A stretch of 8,186 nucleotides of DNA from CAUVKI01 sp963552605 (lineage in GTDB: Bacteria; Bacillota; Clostridia; Tissierellales; Peptoniphilaceae): NCBI GenBank assembly GCA_963552605.1, contig CAUVKI010000056.1, positions 1-8,186 of the forward strand, written 5' to 3'. The notes under the pieces are model-generated. The model was not told the DNA's origin and did not search any database. It worked only from the letters and a program-made list of their open reading frames with translations. Position numbers and translations under genes: made by a program. Position 1 is the first letter of the stretch. The number at the start of each line of letters is the position of its first letter. Positions 1 through 5,800 of the stretch are shown here, in pieces.

Positions 1-1124
1 GAGTCAACAATCGACTTTGCCTCTTTAGGATGCTCCTCCAGATAGGAAGAAAAATTCTCCTGCACAATCTGATCGACAATTCCCCTGACTTCAGTATTGC
101 CGAGTTTAGTCTTGGTTTGCCCTTCGAATTGAGGATTTGGAAGCTTAACTGAAATTATTGCGGTAAGCCCCTCTCTGGTATCATCTCCCGAAAGATTATC
201 ATCTTTCTCTTTTATAAAACCTTTACTTCTTCCATAATCATTCAAAGTTCTTGTGAGAGCGGTTTTAAAACCCACAAGATGATGACCGCCGTCCACTGTA
301 TTTATGGCATTTGCAAAGGAATGAATATTTTCCTGAATACTGTCGGTATACTGCATTGCAATTTCAACAGAAACTTTTTCAAAGAGACCCTCGAAATAAA
401 GCACCTCACCTTTTTTATTTTCCTTATTTCTATTCAGATACTCCACAAAGGATTTTATTCCTCCCTCATAGTGAAAAGTTTCCTCCATCGAGGTTCTGTC
501 ATCTTTAAAAATAATTTTAATTCCCTTATTCAAAAACGCCATTTCCATAAAACGCTTCTTTAAGACATCAAAGTCATATACAGTTGTTTCAAATATGGTG
601 CTGTCGGCTTTATAGGTAATCTTTGTGCCGTGCCCCTCCATAGGTTCTATCTTTTCCAAAGGATAATCCGGCAACCCCCTTTGAAACCTTTGCCTATAAA
701 GATATCCGCCTCTTGTTACCTCAACTTCCATCCACTCGCTCAAGGCGTTCACACAAGAAACACCCACTCCGTGCAAACCTCCCGAAACCTTGTAGGCACT
801 GTTTGAAAATTTACCTCCCGCATGGAGCACCGTAAGCACCGTTTCAACCGTGGACTTACCGGTTTTCGGATGTATCTCGGTAGGAATACCCGAACCGTTA
901 TCGGAAATCTCCATAACATTATCCTCGGTAATCCTTACACAAATCGTATCACATACACCTGCCAACGCTTCATCAACACTGTTATCCACCACTTCATAAA
1001 CCAAATGATGAAGTCCCTTAGGTCCTGTAGAACCTATATACATACTGGGTCTTAGCCTTACCGGTTCCAAACCCTCCAAAACCTGAATATCTTCAGCCGA
1101 ATAATTCCTGTTATTATCTCCCAT
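1..1124 (-). CDS. gyrB: DNA gyrase subunit B, N-terminal part (gene runs off left edge)
   Basis: ATPase subunit of type II topoisomerase gyrase, which introduces negative supercoils with GyrA. The frame is open without a stop from the ATG at 1124 to the window edge, giving 374 residues: the GHKL ATPase domain and most of the transducer domain, without the Toprim domain. Visible motifs (residues from the ATG) are YEVVDNSVDEA at 43-53 with catalytic Glu44 and Mg-binding Asn48, Asp75 in the DNGSGIP loop at 75-81, HAGGKF at 101-106, GGLHGVG at 115-121, and further on the QTK loop (EGQTKTKLGN) that contacts the ATP gamma-phosphate. The start is fixed by GGAGG at 1130-1134, five bases upstream. The gene overlaps the end of recF by 11 bases, so translation is probably coupled. 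One oddity: the nearly universal Arg of DNGRGIP is Ser78 here. ParE is an alternative by family, but the recF linkage makes GyrB far more likely. Confidence 0.97.
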   Translation of the reverse strand, partial: MGDNNRNYSAEDIQVLEGLEPVRLRPSMYIGSTGPKGLHHLVYEVVDNSVDEALAGVCDTICVRITEDNVMEISDNGSGIPTEIHPKTGKSTVETVLTVLHAGGKFSNSAYKVSGGLHGVGVSCVNALSEWMEVEVTRGGYLYRQRFQRGLPDYPLEKIEPMEGHGTKITYKADSTIFETTVYDFDVLKKRFMEMAFLNKGIKIIFKDDRTSMEETFHYEGGIKSFVEYLNRNKENKKGEVLYFEGLFEKVSVEIAMQYTDSIQENIHSFANAINTVDGGHHLVGFKTALTRTLNDYGRSKGFIKEKDDNLSGDDTREGLTAIISVKLPNPQFEGQTKTKLGNTEVRGIVDQIVQENFSSYLEEHPKEAKSIVD

Positions 1125-2175
1125 ATATTCCTCCGTCTTTTATCATAAACACCTTATCAAAATCTCCTCCGATTTCAGAAGAAACGGACTGAGTAACAAA
1201 AGTCTGGAGTCTTTTCATATAAGGCACAAAAAAAGACCTCCTGCAATCATCAAGTTCCGAAAAAACATCGTCAAGCAAAAGAACGGGTTTAGTCCCCCTT
1301 TCATTTTCAAAAAGCTCCACCATAGCAAACTTCAAAGCCAAAATAAGAGATCTCTGCTGACCCTGTGAAGCATACGATTTTGAAAGCTTATCATTTATAT
1401 AAAAATAAAAATCGCTCCTATGAGGACCGAATGAAGTAAATTTAAGCTCTCTATCAGATAAGAAACATTCTTTGAGTTTTTCCAAATACACCCTATTATC
1501 CAAATCCAAGTTAAAACCGTTTTTTATAACTAAAAAATCTCTCTCTCCGCTAAACTTCAAGAGCAATTCCTTGGCTAAAGGTTCCAACTTTTTCAAAAAA
1601 TCCCTCCGAATAATCTCAAGAGAAATTCCGTGCTCGGAAAGACCTAAATCAAAAACTCTAAATAAATCACTTGAGATATGACCTTCTTTTAAAAGTCTAT
1701 TTCTCTGAGCTAAAAATTTCTGATAAGCTCCGAAATGGTAGCTATACTCTCCGGAAAAAGACAATAAAAAATCATCAAAAAACTTGCGTCTTTCTGAAGG
1801 AGCACCTTTTATAATTGATAAATCGTCGGGAGTAAAAAGCGAAACGAAAAAATCACCCTTGAAAGAATTGACTTCCTTGCCATTTAATTTTACCCTCTTA
1901 TTCTTCTTACGGTCAAGGAGTATTTCAACCTTTTTCTCAATCCCCTCATCATCAAAAACCGACCCTATATAAGACTGATTTTTTTTAAGTGAAATAAGCT
2001 CCTCAAGTCTTTTTGATCTGAAACTTCTTCCGGTAAGAGCGAAGTAAATACTCTCCAAAAGATTGGTTTTTCCCTGAGCATTCTCCCCGATAATCAAATT
2101 CACTCCCGAAGAAAATTCCGCCCTCAAATCGGAAAGATTTCTAAAAGCTATAAGCCTTAAATCTATGACCCGCAA
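1114..2175 (-). CDS. recF: RecF, DNA replication/repair ATPase
   Basis: SMC-like ABC ATPase that acts with RecO and RecR to load RecA at single-strand gaps and stalled forks. The 353 residues match the family length. Walker A is GENAQGKT at 30-37, the ABC signature SQGQQRS is at 270-276, and Walker B VLLLDD at 298-303 is followed by the D-loop region VFSELD. The start read here is TTG at 2175. It gives an N-terminus (MRVIDLRLIAFRNL) that lines up with B. subtilis RecF, and there is no good upstream ATG in frame. The ribosome binding site is weak, and the start lies 13 bases inside yaaA, so initiation probably depends on coupling to yaaA translation. The stop lies 11 bases inside gyrB. The B. 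subtilis gene yaaB between recF and gyrB is absent. Confidence 0.97.
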   Translation of the reverse strand: MRVIDLRLIAFRNLSDLRAEFSSGVNLIIGENAQGKTNLLESIYFALTGRSFRSKRLEELISLKKNQSYIGSVFDDEGIEKKVEILLDRKKNKRVKLNGKEVNSFKGDFFVSLFTPDDLSIIKGAPSERRKFFDDFLLSFSGEYSYHFGAYQKFLAQRNRLLKEGHISSDLFRVFDLGLSEHGISLEIIRRDFLKKLEPLAKELLLKFSGERDFLVIKNGFNLDLDNRVYLEKLKECFLSDRELKFTSFGPHRSDFYFYINDKLSKSYASQGQQRSLILALKFAMVELFENERGTKPVLLLDDVFSELDDCRRSFFVPYMKRLQTFVTQSVSSEIGGDFDKVFMIKDGGIYGR

Positions 2176-2378
2176 ATTAATACCAAACTTTCTTTTCCAT
2201 ATAACACCACATCACCGTAATATAACTTTCTTCCCCTCCTGAACTCGACCTCGTCATTAACGGAAATTTTTCCCTCAGTTATCAAGAGCTTAGCTTCTCC
2301 TCCGGTGGAAACCAAATCAGAGGCTTTTAAAAAATCATCAAGCTTTATAAAATCGCCTTTGAAAATAAATCTTCTCAT
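2163..2378 (-). CDS. yaaA: S4-domain RNA-binding protein YaaA
   Basis: Small S4-fold RNA-binding protein (71 residues from ATG 2378) of the YaaA type found between dnaN and recF in many Firmicutes. The family is thought to bind ribosomal RNA or assembling ribosomes, but its exact role is not settled. The S4 core is visible: IKLDDFLKASDLVSTGGEA, then LITEGKISVNDEV and a basic RRGRK, ending in GDVV. Two starts are possible: GTG at 2384, which overlaps the dnaN stop as GTGA, or ATG at 2378. An AAGG in the last codons of dnaN lies eight bases before the ATG but only two before the GTG, so I prefer the ATG. The stop overlaps recF by 13 bases. No residue looks out of place. Confidence 0.9.
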   Translation of the reverse strand: MRRFIFKGDFIKLDDFLKASDLVSTGGEAKLLITEGKISVNDEVEFRRGRKLYYGDVVLYGKESLVLICGS

Positions 2379-2380
2379 AA

Positions 2381-3469
2381 TCACATCCTTGTCGGAAGCA
2401 CCAAATATAAGAAAGAATTACTGCCCGTGCTCCTTATAACCATCGGTTTTAAACCTCCATCAAGCGATAACCTGACTTTTTCGTCCTGAAACTGAGAAAG
2501 TCCTTGAAGAACATAACGAGTATTAAACTTAATCTTAAGTCCTCCTCCATCTCCCTCAATTGGAACGGAATCGTGAAAATCTCCAATCTCAGTAAGCATA
2601 TCGAAAACCAGTTCATTATTATTAAAAGTCATTACAACACCCTGCATTTCTCCATCTCTCTTTAAAATTACGGCTCTCTCAAGAGATAATTTTAATTCAT
2701 TGAGATTTACCAGCACATTTATATCACTTTTTTCTTTTATAAGACTGTGATAATCAAAATAATTTCCTGCTATGAGCTTCGTAAAAAACACCGTTTCCTC
2801 AAATACGAAAAACATACCGTCTTCTGTGGCAGTTATTGAAACATCACCGTCATCGGGAAGAATTTTAATAAGATCCTTTGCACTGTTTCCGGGAACGATA
2901 AAGCTTTCGGAAAAATCAAAAGACTTTTCATATGAAACGGAACTTAATCTATAACCGTCAAGCGAAACAAAATTTATAAGATTTTCGGTGAGCTCAAAAA
3001 GTATCCCCCTAAGAGTGGGTCTTTGATTATCTTCAACTATGGAAATAACGGTATTTTGAACCGCTCTTTTCAGGTCATTCGACTTTATTGTAAAATCAGT
3101 ACCTTTATCTATAGAGGGAAATTTAGGAAAATCTTCATCACTCTCGGTTGAAAGCCTAAATCTGGTCTTTCCGGAATTTATCTCAAGAGTATTATCCTTA
3201 AATAAAATCTCAACATCAGATTCGGAAATTTTTCTGATGATATCACCAAATAAAGCCGCATTTACCAAAACGGTTCCTTCCGTTTTGACGCTGCATTCCT
3301 TAGATGTTTCAATGGCAACATCGGTATTCATAGCTCTGATTATCAGCTTATTCTCCTTTGCGGTCATATGAAAGCAATTAAGAGATTGTCTGATATTTTT
3401 TGATGATACGGCTTTTTCCGCAATATTCACGGCTTTTGAAAGGTTTTTTTGGGAAATTTTCAGGTTCAT
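2381..3469 (-). CDS. dnaN: DNA polymerase III beta subunit (sliding clamp)
   Basis: Ring-shaped processivity clamp that tethers DNA polymerase III and repair proteins to DNA. The 362 residues are of family length and fold into three clamp domains at roughly 1-120, 128-245 and 246-362. Recognisable stretches include RPTLRGILFE at 150-159, SLDGYRLS at 169-176, IVPG at 191-194 and the C-terminal LYLVLPTRM, which forms part of the protein-binding cleft. The ATG at 3469 has AAGGAG seven bases upstream. Two positions depart from the commonest consensus: GNYFDY at 235-240, where E. coli has a Pro before DY (GRFPDY), and LPTRM instead of a PMR(L) type end. Both are probably lineage variation. It is separated from dnaA by 179 bases that carry origin elements and probably its own promoter. 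Confidence 0.97.
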   Translation of the reverse strand: MNLKISQKNLSKAVNIAEKAVSSKNIRQSLNCFHMTAKENKLIIRAMNTDVAIETSKECSVKTEGTVLVNAALFGDIIRKISESDVEILFKDNTLEINSGKTRFRLSTESDEDFPKFPSIDKGTDFTIKSNDLKRAVQNTVISIVEDNQRPTLRGILFELTENLINFVSLDGYRLSSVSYEKSFDFSESFIVPGNSAKDLIKILPDDGDVSITATEDGMFFVFEETVFFTKLIAGNYFDYHSLIKEKSDINVLVNLNELKLSLERAVILKRDGEMQGVVMTFNNNELVFDMLTEIGDFHDSVPIEGDGGGLKIKFNTRYVLQGLSQFQDEKVRLSLDGGLKPMVIRSTGSNSFLYLVLPTRM

Positions 3470-3525
3470 AGTTTCTCCTTTTTTATTTTCATTTTGTTTT
3501 TGGCGGCATAAAGAAAAGTAACATT

Positions 3526-3556
3526 TAGTAATAGTAGCAGTAGGGGGAGAGGATAA
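3526..3556 (+). other. DnaA-trio tract, G-run and degenerate DnaA box: probable origin unwinding element
   Basis: Six consecutive triplets TAG-TAA-TAG-TAG-CAG-TAG occupy 3526-3543. A GGGG run follows at 3544-3547, and then a degenerate DnaA box on the minus strand at 3548-3556 (TTATCCTCT, 7 of 9 matches to TTATCCACA). In B. subtilis the basal unwinding element has the same order and polarity: triplets, GC-rich cluster, DnaA box, in the dnaA-dnaN gap. There, DnaA is passed from the box onto the triplet strand to melt DNA. AT-rich sequence on the far side of the triplets (about 3478-3500) would be the first to open. The arrangement is seen directly; the function is inferred by analogy. Confidence 0.72.
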
Positions 3557-3558
3557 CT

Positions 3559-3588
3559 ACTATATCTCACTTTTTCGTTGATTTTCAG
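3559..3588 (-). promoter_or_regulatory. Possible dnaN operon promoter
   Basis: On the minus strand, CTGAAA (3588-3583) and TATAGT (3564-3559) are separated by 18 bases and resemble a sigma-A -35/-10 pair (4 of 6 and 5 of 6 matches). It would start transcription right at the degenerate DnaA box and the triplet tract, so origin melting and dnaN-yaaA-recF-gyrB transcription could affect each other. The match is moderate and in AT-rich DNA, so this is tentative. Confidence 0.3.
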
Positions 3589-3608
3589 GATTTTCGGTTG
3601 TTGAAATC

Positions 3609-3659
3609 ATTTCGGATAACTTGATAATAAGTGGTGATTTTTCAAAAGTTATCCGAAAT
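3609..3659. repeat. Perfect 14-bp inverted repeat spanning the end of dnaA
   Basis: The arms ATTTCGGATAACTT (3609-3622) and AAGTTATCCGAAAT (3646-3659) are perfectly complementary, with a 23-base spacer. The dnaA stop codon (3651-3649) lies inside the right arm. Each arm contains TTATCCGAA, a 7-of-9 match to the DnaA box, in opposite orientation. The minus-strand RNA could fold into a hairpin, but no U-run follows it, so it does not look like an intrinsic terminator. It could be a paired weak DnaA site or an mRNA-stabilising or processing element between dnaA and dnaN. Confidence 0.6.
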
Positions 3660-4980
3660 CCTCCGTCAAGTATTTTTTCATTCGACGAATTTCCCTTCCG
3701 AAATCCTCATCTTCCTCTATGAGTTTTTCAATTTTTTCCACTGCATGAATTACGGTGGAATGATGTCTGAAAAAACTCTCCCCCACCTTTATAATTGAAA
3801 TATCCGTGAGTTCTCTTATGAGGTACATTGCAATTTGTCTTGCTTCCGCAATTGATTTTAACCTTTTTTGAGAATTTAAATCCTCAATTGACACTTGATA
3901 TAATTTACACACATATTTTTTTATCATCTCCGGAGTAAGATTTTTTTCCTTTTTATCTATCACATCTCTCAAAATTTCCATAGCCTCTTCGAGATTTGCC
4001 TCTTTTCCGACAAGAGCTTGATTTGCGTTTACCTGAATCATCGCTCCCTCAAGCTCTCTCACATTTGATTTAATGTTTTTCGCAATGTATTGCAAAATAT
4101 CATCAGAAATTGGAAGATTTTCGGCATGACGCTTTTTTTGTAAAATTGCTACCCTCGTTTCCATATCCGGAGGTTGGATATCTGCGGTAAGACCGCTTGC
4201 AAATCGGCTTATCAGTCGATTTTCAAGATTTCCGATTTCTTTCGGAGGCTTATCCGAGGTAATAACGATTTGTTTATTATTCTGGTGAAGACTATTGAAA
4301 GTATGGAAAAATTCTTCTTCGGTCTTAACCTTTCCTGCCAGAAACTGTATGTCATCTATCAAAAGCAGGTCTATTTCACGATATTTTTTCCTAAATTCTT
4401 CCGTAGAGCCGTCTCTTATGGCATTTATAAGCTCGTTTGTAAACATTTCTCCGGAAACATATATCACTTTTTTATTGGGATTTTTTTTGATTGAGGCATT
4501 TCCTATCGCCTGCATAAGATGTGTTTTTCCAAGTCCCACTCCCCCGTAGATAAAGAAAGGATTGTAATTTTCCCCCGGGTTTTCATACACGGAAATTGCG
4601 GCGGAGTGTGCCAACTGATTACCTCCTCCCACCACAAAATTTTCAAATGTATATTTTTGATTAAGGCTTGAATAAGTAATTTTATGCTCGGACTTAGGTT
4701 TAGGCTTGGAAATTTTTGAATTTTCCCCGTAGAGAGAGTCATCGTGGATAAAAACGGCTGTGATAGACATATTTGTCAAATCACTGAGAGTCTCCTCTAT
4801 AATGGGTTTAAATCTCTCTCGAACGATATTTTGAATAATTGAATTCGGTACAGCAAATCTATACTCATTATCGACTATTTCAAGCGGTTTAACATATTTC
4901 ATCCAAAGCTCAAAACTGGATTCGCCTATTGATTTTTTCAGTAAAGGCATAGCTTCACTCCATAGATTTGAAAAATTCAA
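3649..4980 (-). CDS. dnaA: Chromosomal replication initiator protein DnaA
   Basis: AAA+ ATPase that binds DnaA boxes, melts the origin and recruits the helicase. Numbered from the TTG at 4980 it has 443 residues: domain I (about 1-80), a short linker, AAA+ domain III (about 108-335) and DNA-binding domain IV (about 345-443). Walker A GGVGLGKT is at 146-153, Walker B LLLIDD at 205-210, sensor 1 VITSD at 239-243, the box VII arginine finger Arg259 and sensor 2 Arg308. An ATG exists six bases upstream (4986), but GGAGG at 4988-4992 is only one base from it and seven from the TTG, so I favour the TTG. The domain IV recognition loop reads FFRHHSTV (403-410) instead of FGGRDHTTV, one residue shorter and with His for the base-contacting Asp. 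Box clusters directly upstream suggest autoregulation. A possible promoter is ATGACA at 5073-5068, with a poor -10 near 5050. Confidence 0.97.
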   Translation of the reverse strand: MNFSNLWSEAMPLLKKSIGESSFELWMKYVKPLEIVDNEYRFAVPNSIIQNIVRERFKPIIEETLSDLTNMSITAVFIHDDSLYGENSKISKPKPKSEHKITYSSLNQKYTFENFVVGGGNQLAHSAAISVYENPGENYNPFFIYGGVGLGKTHLMQAIGNASIKKNPNKKVIYVSGEMFTNELINAIRDGSTEEFRKKYREIDLLLIDDIQFLAGKVKTEEEFFHTFNSLHQNNKQIVITSDKPPKEIGNLENRLISRFASGLTADIQPPDMETRVAILQKKRHAENLPISDDILQYIAKNIKSNVRELEGAMIQVNANQALVGKEANLEEAMEILRDVIDKKEKNLTPEMIKKYVCKLYQVSIEDLNSQKRLKSIAEARQIAMYLIRELTDISIIKVGESFFRHHSTVIHAVEKIEKLIEEDEDFGREIRRMKKYLTEDFG

Positions 4981-5000
4981 GATCATACCTCCGATTTTTT

Positions 5001-5009
5001 TGTGGATAA
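5001..5009 (-). promoter_or_regulatory. DnaA box (single, next to dnaA)
   Basis: Perfect TTATCCACA on the minus strand, a few bases upstream of the dnaA ribosome binding site. It lies in the 5' leader of dnaA, so binding here could block dnaA transcription (inference). Confidence 0.85.
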
Positions 5010-5080
5010 CTTTACCGATTTCAATTTTTTTTAACTGTTTTAAACCTTATTTTTGTGTAAAAATTTTTGTCATAAAAATT

Positions 5081-5116
5081 TGTGGATAAATTTTGTGGAT
5101 AATTACCTTATCCACA
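5081..5116. promoter_or_regulatory. Cluster of three DnaA boxes
   Basis: Perfect TTATCCACA boxes lie at 5081-5089 (minus), 5094-5102 (minus) and 5108-5116 (plus). The first two are direct repeats with a 4-base gap. The last two form a 10-bp inverted repeat (5093-5102 and 5108-5117) around five bases. A weaker box, TTTTACACA, is at 5054-5062 on the minus strand. Such close spacing would favour cooperative DnaA binding. Confidence 0.88.
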
Positions 5117-5180
5117 ACCGAATTGTGAGTTTTTTTCAGTCGTCAACCTTGAAAAAATCAAGTTTATTTTTCCCAAAAAA

Positions 5181-5224
5181 GAGTTATCAACAAGTTATCC
5201 ACAAAATGTTGATAACTCGGATAA
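5181..5224. promoter_or_regulatory. Symmetric DnaA-box triplet
   Basis: TTATCAACA at 5184-5192 (plus), TTATCCACA at 5195-5203 (plus) and TTATCAACA at 5207-5215 (minus). The outer two lie in a perfect 12-bp inverted repeat, GAGTTATCAACA (5181-5192) and TGTTGATAACTC (5207-5218), with the central box in the 14-base spacer. A fourth weaker site, TTATCCGAG, follows at 5216-5224 (minus). Confidence 0.88.
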
Positions 5225-5360
5225 CTCTCAAACACCTGTGATTTAAACCGTTTTGGTTAATCAAAAAAAATGTTGAAAAATCGGCATTTTTAATTTTACA
5301 ATAGGTTTTAACGGAAAATTTCATTCGTTATTATATCAAAAAAAATCTAATAATCAACAA

Positions 5361-5369
5361 TGTGGATAA
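5361..5369 (-). promoter_or_regulatory. DnaA box (distal, single)
   Basis: Perfect TTATCCACA on the minus strand, isolated at the far edge of the origin next to the terminator of the glsB-like gene. A near-match, TAATCAACA, lies at 5351-5359 on the plus strand. Confidence 0.82.
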
Positions 5370-5386
5370 CTCGATTTTTTTATAGA

Positions 5387-5416
5387 GCAAAAAAAAAGAG
5401 CTTTCAAAGCTCTTTT
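5387..5416 (-). terminator. Intrinsic terminator of the glsB-like gene
   Basis: On the minus strand a 10-bp stem (AAAAGAGCTT with AAGCTCTTTT, arms 5416-5407 and 5403-5394, loop of three) runs directly into a long T-tract down to about 5389. It begins seven bases after the stop codon and would keep transcription of the stress gene out of the origin. In the other direction only a short T-run follows, so it works mainly on minus-strand transcripts. Confidence 0.88.
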
Positions 5417-5422
5417 CTCTCA

Positions 5423-5665
5423 CTATCTCCTAAGCTTATTGAGAATCCAAATAAACAGGCAGGAACCTAAAATGGAAATTGCAATTCCTCCGACACTGAA
5501 ACTCGAAGTTGTAACAATCCCCAAGAGCCCGGCTATAAAATTTCCTAAAAATCCTCCCACCAATCCGACTCCGATATTTGCCAAAGCACCCATCTTGTCG
5601 TTTTTCTTCATAATGATGCTCGCAACCCAACCCGAAAACGCTCCGAGTATAATCGACCAAATCAT
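5423..5665 (-). CDS. GlsB/YeaQ/YmgE-family small membrane protein
   Basis: Eighty-residue integral membrane protein of the transglycosylase-associated (PF04226-like) family, often linked to general or envelope stress. The biochemical function is unknown and the old family name does not imply enzyme activity. Three hydrophobic segments are visible at about 2-19, 27-50 and 58-76. They are Gly-rich, with a basic loop KKNDK after the first and a basic end (NKLRR). Conserved features include GAFSGWVAS and the GxGLVGGFLGNFIAGLLG stretch. The ATG at 5665 has AAGGGGG nine bases upstream. It is a single-gene unit with a terminator on each side. It is transcribed toward the origin, so head-on to the rightward fork. 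A TTGACT at 5717-5712 could be a -35, but no convincing -10 lies at the right distance. Confidence 0.88.
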   Translation of the reverse strand: MIWSIILGAFSGWVASIIMKKNDKMGALANIGVGLVGGFLGNFIAGLLGIVTTSSFSVGGIAISILGSCLFIWILNKLRR

Positions 5666-5757
5666 AACAGCAATCCCCCTTTTTATTTTCTAAGGAGTAT
5701 ATATCCAAAAAAGTCAATTAAATCTATTTTTTTCATAAAAAAAACATTAAAAAACTC

Positions 5758-5783
5758 AAAAAAAAACTGCGTTTACAGCGCAG
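5758..5783 (-). terminator. Intrinsic terminator of the glutaredoxin-like gene
   Basis: On the minus strand a GC-rich 5-bp stem (CTGCG 5783-5779 with CGCAG 5771-5767, 7-base loop) is followed by nine T residues (5766-5758). It lies about 18 bases after the stop codon. The short stem and long T-run fit an intrinsic terminator, and it separates this gene from the glsB-like gene. Confidence 0.8.
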
Positions 5784-5800
5784 CTTTCTTTCAAAAAAAA

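Larger units (their letters stand above)
4987..5370. other. Origin of replication, DnaA-box region upstream of dnaA
   Basis: This non-coding stretch between dnaA and the glsB-like gene holds eight exact DnaA boxes (TTATCCACA or TTATCAACA) in 370 bases, in four groups and both orientations. Weaker matches occur at 5054-5062, 5216-5224, 5271-5279 and 5351-5359. Between 5225 and 5350 the sequence is very AT-rich with no gene or strong box. Together with the triplet tract downstream of dnaA this forms a bipartite origin like that of B. subtilis, with dnaA lying between the two parts. The region also contains the dnaA promoter. The stretch 5371-5422 holds only a terminator for the next gene. Confidence 0.92.

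Noticed and set aside
279..563. Plus-strand reading frame of 94 codons
   Set aside because: It lies wholly inside gyrB on the opposite strand, has no ribosome site and its composition is that of antisense to a conserved gene.
3609..3659. Intrinsic terminator after dnaA
   Set aside because: The stem is good but there is no T-run after it in the direction of transcription and the loop is 23 bases, so I list it as an inverted repeat only.
4174..4494. Plus-strand frame of 106 codons antisense to dnaA
   Set aside because: Fully covered by the AAA+ domain of dnaA; Phe-rich, low-information translation typical of a shadow frame.
5053..5241. Plus-strand frame of 62 codons within the origin
   Set aside because: It overlaps six exact DnaA boxes, has no ribosome site and resembles no protein; a chance frame in non-coding DNA.
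5271..5279. Additional DnaA boxes (TTTTCAACA here, TTTTACACA at 5054-5062)
   Set aside because: Both break the TTAT core at the third base, and such matches are expected by chance in AT-rich DNA; mentioned as weak only.
5341..5370. A second DnaA-trio beside the distal box
   Set aside because: CTAATAATCAACAA before the box has two TAA triplets at most and no G/C cluster next to the box, unlike the element at 3526.
5436..5717. Second minus-strand frame of 93 codons over the glsB-like gene
   Set aside because: The other frame gives a clear three-segment membrane protein of a known family; this one is its frame-shifted shadow.
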